The notes under the pieces: generated by a model | Databases searched by the model: none | Seen by the model: the letters and a program-made list of their open reading frames with translations, nothing else | What the model was told of the DNA's origin: nothing | Program-made: the position numbers and the translations under genes | In this document: piece by piece, positions 32,223-38,203 of the stretch | How the letters are laid out: every line of letters begins with the position of its first letter | Position numbering within the stretch: position 1 is the first letter of the stretch | Source: an uncultured Oscillospiraceae bacterium | GTDB lineage: Bacteria > Bacillota > Clostridia > Oscillospirales > Acutalibacteraceae | DNA: 46,176 nt | Reading direction: 5' to 3' | Assembly: GCA_900554535.1 (NCBI GenBank) | Contig: USIA01000003.1 | Coordinates: 1 to 46,176 of the forward strand

Positions 32223-33596
32223 TTACTGGCTTTGGAAGATTTCCGACAGCCATGTATCATAAGTGGGAATCCATCCGCCCTGTGCACCAAAACCGTGGGG
32301 CATTCCATCCAACTGCAGACGTTTTACAGATACACCGGCTTTCTGGGCTGCATCCGCATTGGCAAGAAACTGGTCATAGAACGGGTCGCGCGTGCCGTAG
32401 CAGTAGAAGGTGGGTGGCAGGTTGCCGGAACGCAGCAATTCTACATCAGTGGTGCCAACACTAAGCCTGCCATAAAAGGAGTAAATCATACCGCAGGCTG
32501 CAGCATCGGCGGAAACTTTATCCAAAGCATCAGGCTGATAGTCCGCATCCAGCGCCGTCCCATTGACAAGGCCATCAAAATTCAGGAGCATTTCCCCGCT
32601 CAAGATTCCTCCGGCGGAAAAGCCCATGACAGCAATGTCGTTTCCGTCAATACCATATTCTTTGGCATGGGCACGCACAAACCGTACTGCTCGGGCTAGG
32701 TCCAATGCGCCTTCCTGCTGGGTGTAGGGCCGAAGGCGGTAATCCACCACAAAGCTCTGATAACCCAGCACACTCAAAGCTTCTGCTACATCTACGCCTT
32801 CTGGCTGGTCGCTGCGGAACTGGAAAGCACCGCCGGGACAAATAAGCACTGCACCCTTGACTTCTACACCTTCCGGTACTGGATAACTGGTCATGTATGG
32901 CCTGAAATCCGGATCATCAGAATAATTCCCGTTGTTCACGGTATATTCCGTGGTGGCCGGCACGTTGCCCTCTTCCCAAAGATAGAGAATCTGCTGTTCA
33001 TCCGGCGTTACGGTGGCGGTCGCAACGGTATTGTCCTCTCCATTTTCCAGGGCGGGCGGATTGCCTGAAAGCGCCAATCCCTGTCCCCATGCAGTAATTT
33101 CCCCTTCATCGGAGTCTGCCGAAAGCAGCAGTGCGCTGTCCCCCATCAATGCGCCGGGCTGAAGCTGCGAAATAGCGGAGAAGATGGCCGTGGAATCATT
33201 CCCTTTGCCAGTAACAAAGGGATAAATTGTTCTGGCCCCGAAGTCATTTTTCTGTAAAAAATCCTGGATTGTCTGAGGCAGAGCATTTTCCTCCGCATCA
33301 AATCCCAGAAGGACAAACGCGTATGAAGAAAAATCGTCTGTTGTATTTGCGTCAATTTTCAAAAGATCGCCGCCCAGAACGCCCTGTAAGGCGGTGGCCG
33401 CTTCGGCTACCCGGCCGCTTTCCTCCGGCGCATATGCGATGAGAAGATTCGTGTGGCTTTGTTGCACAGTGCGTGTGCGTTCGCCGGCGCTTGTCCCGGC
33501 CTGCGCTACCGAAGAGCCAGTGTCCGGCGATAAGCTGCATGCCTCCAAAGTGAAAAGCAGGACTGCAATTAAAATGAAAGAGCAAACCCGTTTCAT
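32223..33596 (-). CDS. Lipoprotein: degenerate flavodoxin domain fused to alpha/beta-hydrolase
   Basis: A 457-residue exported lipoprotein (signal with lipobox LEAC, Cys near 20). The N-terminal part (about 48-185) is flavodoxin-like: NLLIAYAPEESGRVAEAATAL to FVLLGFDAEENALPQTIQDFL. It aligns with the intact flavodoxin next door but has lost the SATGNT phosphate loop and the WWG flavin-stacking segment. The C-terminal part (about 235-457) is an esterase: HGG-like CPGGAF oxyanion region, nucleophile Ser in VMGFSAGGIL, Asp in TRDPFYD and His in DGMPHGFGAQ. The flavodoxin half probably no longer binds FMN and may serve docking. It follows the flavodoxin gene by 26 bases. Confidence 0.8.
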   Translation of the reverse strand: MKRVCSFILIAVLLFTLEACSLSPDTGSSVAQAGTSAGERTRTVQQSHTNLLIAYAPEESGRVAEAATALQGVLGGDLLKIDANTTDDFSSYAFVLLGFDAEENALPQTIQDFLQKNDFGARTIYPFVTGKGNDSTAIFSAISQLQPGALMGDSALLLSADSDEGEITAWGQGLALSGNPPALENGEDNTVATATVTPDEQQILYLWEEGNVPATTEYTVNNGNYSDDPDFRPYMTSYPVPEGVEVKGAVLICPGGAFQFRSDQPEGVDVAEALSVLGYQSFVVDYRLRPYTQQEGALDLARAVRFVRAHAKEYGIDGNDIAVMGFSAGGILSGEMLLNFDGLVNGTALDADYQPDALDKVSADAAACGMIYSFYGRLSVGTTDVELLRSGNLPPTFYCYGTRDPFYDQFLANADAAQKAGVSVKRLQLDGMPHGFGAQGGWIPTYDTWLSEIFQSQ

Positions 33597-33622
33597 CGGC
33601 TTAGCTTCCTTTCACTTCCCAC

Positions 33623-34279
33623 TTACAGGTTCAGCCCATCCAGCCAGGTCTGCACGTCCCCTTCGCTGACGCTAGAAGAGAATCGCTGACCTTCCAGCCA
33701 GTTTCCGGTGCCTGCCATTTCCGCCAGCTGCTCGCCGCTTTGGCCGATTCCTGAGCTTGCGGACGTGCAGAAGGGAATTACCGTTTTGCCGGTAAAGTCA
33801 TTGGCCTTCACAAAGCCATCCACCGGCCAGGCGGCGATGCCCCACCAGATGGGGTAGCCAATGAACACGGTATCGTAGCTGTCCCAGTTATCCACGGTGT
33901 CCGCTACCAGTTTTACGTCCCGCAGGCTCTCGTCTGCATATTCTCGGCTGACGCGGCTGTTGTCATCACTATAGTTTAAGTCCTCCGTCGTGTATGGGTC
34001 GGTGGGCTCAAGCTGAAATAGGGTGCCGCCGGTAATATCAGCAATGTACTTGGCAGCCTTCTCTGTGTTGCCGGTAGCAGAGAAGTACACCACCAAGGTA
34101 TTTCCCGTGCCGTCGCTCGTTTTTGACGCGGTGGCTTCCGATGCCGTGCTTTCGGTGGATGCTTCCGAAGCATTCTCCTGCGCAGACGAAGTCGAGGAGG
34201 CGGTTTCGCCACTGCATGCGGCGAGGCTCAAGGCCAGCAGGGCGGAAAGCCCCAATGCGGTCAGTTTCTTTACGTTCAT
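33623..34279 (-). CDS. Exported flavodoxin lipoprotein
   Basis: A 218-residue protein starting at ATG 34279 (AAAGGAG upstream). Signal peptide with lipobox LAAC (Cys near 22), a Ser/Thr/Ala-rich tether (about 23-62), then a flavodoxin domain: VVYFSATGNTEKAAKYI is the FMN phosphate loop, FIGYPIWWGIAAWP the aromatic isoalloxazine contact, and IPFCTSASSGIGQSG the third loop. All binding segments are intact, so it should carry FMN outside the membrane. It lies between the iron alcohol dehydrogenase and the fusion protein. Confidence 0.9.
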   Translation of the reverse strand: MNVKKLTALGLSALLALSLAACSGETASSTSSAQENASEASTESTASEATASKTSDGTGNTLVVYFSATGNTEKAAKYIADITGGTLFQLEPTDPYTTEDLNYSDDNSRVSREYADESLRDVKLVADTVDNWDSYDTVFIGYPIWWGIAAWPVDGFVKANDFTGKTVIPFCTSASSGIGQSGEQLAEMAGTGNWLEGQRFSSSVSEGDVQTWLDGLNL

Positions 34280-34293
34280 GTTTTTAACTCCTT

Positions 34294-35463
34294 TCATGCA
34301 TAGCACTCCTGGAAGATCTCCAGGATTTCTTCGTGGGTCATTTTCTTGTAGCTACCCAGGGAGATGGCACAGGAATCGGCGATCTCCTTGAGCACAGATT
34401 TATCGGAAACGCCTAGTTCCTGTAAGGTTCTGGGCAGACCGATCTCCTTGATAAAGGCTGCCAAGGCGTCAATACCTGCCAGGGCAAGTTCTTCATCGGT
34501 TTTGCGGTTCCGCGCAATGCCCCAGATATTTTCGGCAAACCGGACGAACTTGGACAGCCCTTCCTTATAGATATGCCGGTAATACACCGGGTGCAACACC
34601 GCAAGCCCGCAGCCGTGGTTGCAGTTTGTATAGGCGCCCAGCTGATGCTCCATGTTGTGGCACTCAAAATCACATTTCTTGCCCATTTTGATGAGTCGGT
34701 TCTCGCCAATGGTGGAATCCCACATCAGATTGGAGCGGGCGGTGTAATCCTCTGGATTTTTGATCGCGGCACGGAGATTGCGGATGACGCTTTTCATTAG
34801 GGCTTCCATGATGTCATCGGAGACGTTGTCCTCATTGGGCTCGCTGAAATAGGTTTCCATCATATGACTGAGAATGTCAAATCCACCAGACACCATCTGT
34901 CTTACCGGAACTGAGTAGGTGTAGGCTGGGTCCATCAGCGCAAACTGCGGATTCAATTTGGGGTAATCCCGACCGGTTTTCACCTTTTTCTTCTCGTTGG
35001 TGATGACCGCGCCGCCGTTGCACTCACTGCCGGTCCCCGCCACGGTGACGATCACGCCCAGAGGCAGAGGCTCCCCCTCGATAACGCCGGGATGTTCCCA
35101 GAAATCGTTCCAGATATCGCCGTCATACCGGGCAGCCAGAGATACCGCCTTGCAGCAGTCCATGACGCTGCCGCCGCCCACGGCCAAAATCATGTCGATG
35201 TCATTTTCCCGAGCAAGTTTCGCTCCCTCCTGGACTTTGGCATAGGTGGGGTTGGGCATGATGCCAGAAAACTCCACAATGGTTTTGCCGGGGCCGGCTA
35301 AAATCCTTGTGACTTCATCGTAAACGCCATTGCGCTTGATGGAGCCACCGCCATAGGCTAGCAAGATGGTATTGGCGCTTTTTGTCAAACAAGCCAAATA
35401 CTCTTTCACACATCCTCGGCCAAAGTAGACTTTTGTGCTGTTTTGAAAAATAAAATTGTTCAT
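34294..35463 (-). CDS. Iron-containing alcohol dehydrogenase (YqhD/BdhA-like)
   Basis: A 389-residue group III alcohol dehydrogenase that reduces aldehydes with NAD(P)H. ATG 35463 is chosen for the family start MNNFIFQNSTKVYFGRG. The cofactor-binding segment is LLAYGGGSIKRNGVYDEV followed by ILAVGGGSVMDCCKA. Metal ligands sit in the CHNMEHQLGAYTNCNHGCGLAVLHP stretch (positions about 255-280), where the expected His residues are present. It resembles butanol dehydrogenase and YqhD, so aldehyde detoxification or fermentation is possible. It is cytoplasmic, unlike its exported neighbours. Confidence 0.92.
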   Translation of the reverse strand: MNNFIFQNSTKVYFGRGCVKEYLACLTKSANTILLAYGGGSIKRNGVYDEVTRILAGPGKTIVEFSGIMPNPTYAKVQEGAKLARENDIDMILAVGGGSVMDCCKAVSLAARYDGDIWNDFWEHPGVIEGEPLPLGVIVTVAGTGSECNGGAVITNEKKKVKTGRDYPKLNPQFALMDPAYTYSVPVRQMVSGGFDILSHMMETYFSEPNEDNVSDDIMEALMKSVIRNLRAAIKNPEDYTARSNLMWDSTIGENRLIKMGKKCDFECHNMEHQLGAYTNCNHGCGLAVLHPVYYRHIYKEGLSKFVRFAENIWGIARNRKTDEELALAGIDALAAFIKEIGLPRTLQELGVSDKSVLKEIADSCAISLGSYKKMTHEEILEIFQECYA

Positions 35464-35502
35464 AACACAATGTTTCCCTTCTATATGCTGACGAAGCATG
35501 CG

Positions 35503-36528
35503 TCACATTTGCGCTTTCCAAAAATCAACTGCTTGATAAATCCAGCCCTCGGCCACTGTACCGGTGCCTAATCCAAAGCCGTGGGAAAGGCCGGGATAAT
35601 GATGAAATTCAGTAGGAATACCCAGAGCGTCCAGTGCTTCGATACGCCGCTGCATGGTGCGCCAGTTGGCGATGCCGTCGTTTTCCCCCACACAGGCGAA
35701 GGTAGGTGGGTCGTTTTTGGTATAATCAGAGTGGCCTGTGTATTGCATGATCACCGCACCAGGCTGGGGAAGATTATCCCCGCCGAAGGCTGCCGGACCA
35801 TAGGAACCCAGCCATGCCGCCATTCGCGCCCCTGCGGAGCCGCCCCAGAGAGAATAGCACTCGGTGCCCACTTCCAGATCTTCTGCGTGTCCAAAAATAA
35901 AGCTGATACCCCGGGCTAGATCCTCGCAGGCCGTTTGTGCACCGGGACGATAGATCAAGGCAAAGGCGTTGTAGCCCATTTTGGAGAGCTCCAGCGCATG
36001 GGGGAAACTGTCTTGCATGGCGCCCACATAGGCAAATCCGCCGCCCGCGTTGCACACGGCAAATTTTTCGCCGGGATTTCCCTTGAAGAAGAACAGGCCG
36101 GTGTTCTCTTTTTCTGGGTCCTCCGCTTTTTCCTCATCGGTGTAGATGTCGTAGAAAACGGTCTCCCCGGCGTTAGCGCGCTGCCACAGCGTGTTGACAA
36201 TCTCCACTGTCTCATTCGGGTCAATATTGTTATACCAGGTCAGGCGAAGATTCCCCAGCGTGTCGCCGCTGTAATATCCGCTGTCCACCGGAAAAAGCAG
36301 GCGTCCATAGTCCCCGAACACTGGGTCACGCATCACATCCGATAGCTTGCTATCCTTCGTATAGGGACCGCTTACACTTGGGCTTTCCTGCATGAAAATT
36401 TCTTCTCCTGATTCCTGCTGTAAATTTTCGCTTTCCTGCTTACTGGAAACGCCGGCCGGTGCTGCGCTGCATCCGGCGAAACAAAATAGAAAACAAAGGG
36501 CTATAGATGTCAATAGGAACCTTCTCAA
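35503..36528 (-). CDS. Lipoprotein esterase of the alpha/beta-hydrolase fold
   Basis: A 341-residue exported lipoprotein with lipobox FAGC (Cys near 20). The start is a TTG at 36528 behind GTGAGGA; no in-frame ATG gives the signal peptide. The hydrolase domain has an oxyanion region NAGGGFAYVG, nucleophile Ser in LWGGSAGARMA, Asp in CVGENDGIANW and His in GLSHGFGLGTG. It is the first gene of the upstream operon and is directly preceded by promoter copy B. A surface ester substrate is likely; its identity is unknown. Confidence 0.85.
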   Translation of the reverse strand: MRRFLLTSIALCFLFCFAGCSAAPAGVSSKQESENLQQESGEEIFMQESPSVSGPYTKDSKLSDVMRDPVFGDYGRLLFPVDSGYYSGDTLGNLRLTWYNNIDPNETVEIVNTLWQRANAGETVFYDIYTDEEKAEDPEKENTGLFFFKGNPGEKFAVCNAGGGFAYVGAMQDSFPHALELSKMGYNAFALIYRPGAQTACEDLARGISFIFGHAEDLEVGTECYSLWGGSAGARMAAWLGSYGPAAFGGDNLPQPGAVIMQYTGHSDYTKNDPPTFACVGENDGIANWRTMQRRIEALDALGIPTEFHHYPGLSHGFGLGTGTVAEGWIYQAVDFWKAQM

Positions 36529-36561
36529 ATTTCCTCACCGCCTTTTCTTCCTGCTGTCCTT

Positions 36562-36627
36562 ATTATAAAAAAACCGAGACTTCAGCAGAAGTCTCGATTC
36601 GTTATGCAGCATATACCAAAAGGTTAA
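36562..36627 (-). promoter_or_regulatory. Conserved promoter element, copy B (upstream operon)
   Basis: Minus strand: TATAAT (36562-36567), 17 bases, TTCTGC (36585-36590), merging into a 42-base block (36586-36627) matching copy A at 35 of 42 positions and at the same distance from the -10. It sits between the LysR gene and the first esterase gene. Confidence 0.65.
36568..36596 (-). terminator. Terminator of the LysR gene, overlapping promoter copy B
   Basis: CGAGACTTC (36588-36596 on the plus axis) pairs with GAAGTCTCG (36575-36583) around a 4-base loop. On the minus strand it is followed by GTTTTTTT. The loop and one arm hold the -35 of copy B, and the T run touches the -10. Confidence 0.7.
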
Positions 36628-36637
36628 TAGTTCCTCG

Positions 36638-37534
36638 TCAGTTTTGGGCAGTTGCCTTTTTCACAGCGTCCAGAAATTGTTGTACTATGGGAGAGGGCGT
36701 TGGTGAGTGAAGCAACCCGAAGGGGATGGTGTAGCCCCAGTCCACCGGCAGAATTTTGAGGAGTGGGTGCACATACCGCCAATTTTCCACCGCCATCAGT
36801 ACACAATTGTTGTTTTCACATTGGTTAAAAGCATTCACGTCGTAAAAATCGAAATCGACGATCTGAATCTGGGAATGGTTTTTCCAGATATCGTCCCGCA
36901 GCAGGTCCACATAGTGGCTCCAGCCCCGGCGCATGAGCATTAGCTTTTCTCCGTACAAATCCTGAATGGCCAAGCGGTCCTTCTGGGCCAGCCGATGATG
37001 AATGGATACCGCGCAGCAGATTGGCTCCCGAGAGATTTCCAAGCCGTCACATTTGCGCAGATTCAGCAGGGTTTCATCAAAAATGCCGGCTACCACGTCA
37101 ATATTCTGTCCCAGATTCGCCAAGATTTCCCGAGCGTTTTCCGGGGTGTTGTCAAATGGGATGAGCTGGAATTTGATATTGGGACAATACTGCTGCAATT
37201 TGGGCCATAGATCTACTAGTACCTGGGCCGGCGTCATGGGAGAAGTGCCGATGCGGATCAGGGTTTCGCTCTCCTGCATAGCATTCTTCGCCCGCGTGAC
37301 GGAATCCTTACAGTATTGAATGATGTATTTGGCGTCTTGATACAGAGACTGCCCAGCTTTCGTCAGTTTCAACCCCCGGTGGGTACGGATAAAAAGCTGT
37401 AAATCCAAGCTCTCTTCCAAAAGATTGATCTGTTTGATGACCGCCGGCGGAGAGATATACAGACGCTCAGAGGCCTTGTTAAAGCTGCCAGCCTCCACCA
37501 CACAGAGAAAAGTCTCCAACTGAGGGTTATACAT
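36638..37534 (-). CDS. LysR-family transcriptional regulator
   Basis: A 298-residue regulator with the LysR helix-turn-helix at the N-terminus (MYNPQLETFLCVVEAGSFNKASERLYISPPAVIKQINLLE, about 1-40, then FIRTHRGLKLTKAG). A periplasmic-binding-like effector domain follows (about 90-298). ATG 37534 fits the family start and an AAGGATGG site; two upstream in-frame ATGs lack proper spacing. All accessory-cluster genes lie downstream on the same strand. The two copies of the 42-base element are its natural target candidates. The effector is unknown; the cluster content suggests an aldehyde, ester or redox signal. Confidence 0.9.
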   Translation of the reverse strand: MYNPQLETFLCVVEAGSFNKASERLYISPPAVIKQINLLEESLDLQLFIRTHRGLKLTKAGQSLYQDAKYIIQYCKDSVTRAKNAMQESETLIRIGTSPMTPAQVLVDLWPKLQQYCPNIKFQLIPFDNTPENAREILANLGQNIDVVAGIFDETLLNLRKCDGLEISREPICCAVSIHHRLAQKDRLAIQDLYGEKLMLMRRGWSHYVDLLRDDIWKNHSQIQIVDFDFYDVNAFNQCENNNCVLMAVENWRYVHPLLKILPVDWGYTIPFGLLHSPTPSPIVQQFLDAVKKATAQN

Positions 37535-37612
37535 GAGGTTCACCATCCTTTTCGTGAAACTTTTTGCGCTCATTCTGGTGGGCCAAAGTTTTGCAGCAGT
37601 TGCTTTTGAATA

Positions 37613-37651
37613 TAAAAATCCCGAAAAGCCTTGTAATACCAGCTTTTCGGG
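37613..37651 (-). terminator. Terminator of tRNA-Leu
   Basis: CCCGAAAAGC (37620-37629) pairs perfectly with GCTTTTCGGG (37642-37651), with a T run on the minus strand. Confidence 0.9.
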
Positions 37652-37652
37652 T

Positions 37653-37739
37653 TGGTGCCGCTGACCGGGCTTGAACCGGTATGGTATTTCTACCGAGGGA
37701 TTTTAAGTCCCTTGTGTCTGCCAATTCCACCACAGCGGC
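37653..37739 (-). tRNA. tRNA-Leu (anticodon UAA)
   Basis: An 87-nt class II tRNA. Acceptor GCCGCTG pairs with CAGCGGC, the anticodon arm AGGGA/TCCCT has loop CTTAAAA, a long variable arm (CGGTAGAAATACCAT) follows, the T arm is GGTTCAAGCC and CCA is encoded. Confidence 0.96.
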
Positions 37740-37753
37740 AAAATTTATCATTT

Positions 37754-37782
37754 ATTATAGCACATCCGGTTTGCAAAAGCAA
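37754..37782 (-). promoter_or_regulatory. Promoter of tRNA-Leu
   Basis: Minus strand: TTGCTT (37777-37782), 17 bases, TATAAT (37754-37759), 15 bases before the tRNA. Confidence 0.75.
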
Positions 37783-37817
37783 CTCAAATTGGCCTCGCAG
37801 CCCAATACCACAAGGGA

Positions 37818-37846
37818 TTGACAGATAAAGTGGGAAGCGATAAAAT
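37818..37846 (+). promoter_or_regulatory. Promoter of the CoA-dehydratase-activase operon
   Basis: TTGACA (37818-37823), 17 bases, TAAAAT (37841-37846). The start of transcription would lie about 350 bases before the ATG at 38204. Confidence 0.75.
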
Positions 37847-37852
37847 ATAGTG

Positions 37853-38203
37853 ATTGCTTGTCAATCTCTATGCCTGTGATCGGTTTTTATATTAAGGTAA
37901 GGCATGTAAAAGATCGGATAAAAACCGCCATCAACTTCAAATCATTTCGACGAAAAGAGAATCTCCGGACCGGAGAGGTGGTATAACCTAAGCATGGCAT
38001 GCACACCTATTTATTCACAGGCATTGTTTTTTGTAAAAAATGCGAGACAGATTCTTATATTTGGCATAAAACGGAATCCAATACGAGTAATGCGTCAAAA
38101 ATGGACACATGGTTTTGGCTTCTTGGTTTGGCTCGACGTATGATGAATATTTTTGGAAAGATGATTGCCCCATAAAGGCTTGAGAGAAGAAAGGGGAACT
38201 TGC
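37853..38203 (+). promoter_or_regulatory. Long leader, possibly structured, before the activase gene
   Basis: The leader contains a perfect 10-bp inverted repeat (CGGTTTTTAT 37881-37890, ATAAAAACCG 37918-37927), a competing ATGCC/GGCAT pairing (about 37870 with 37901) and a CTCCG/CGGAG hairpin near 37965. A 49-codon frame (37994-38143), which begins MACTPIYSQALFFVK, lies behind a GGAGAGG at long spacing and may be chance. There is no intrinsic terminator. I cannot match a known riboswitch. Confidence 0.35.

Noticed and set aside
28400..37740. Integrative island inserted at tRNA-Leu
   Set aside because: No integrase, no repeated tRNA 3' end and no flanking direct repeat were seen; only the position and strand bias suggest it.
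37994..38143. 49-codon ORF in the activase leader as a gene
   Set aside because: The ribosome site is too far away, the composition is unremarkable and a frame of this size can occur by chance; kept only as a note on the leader.
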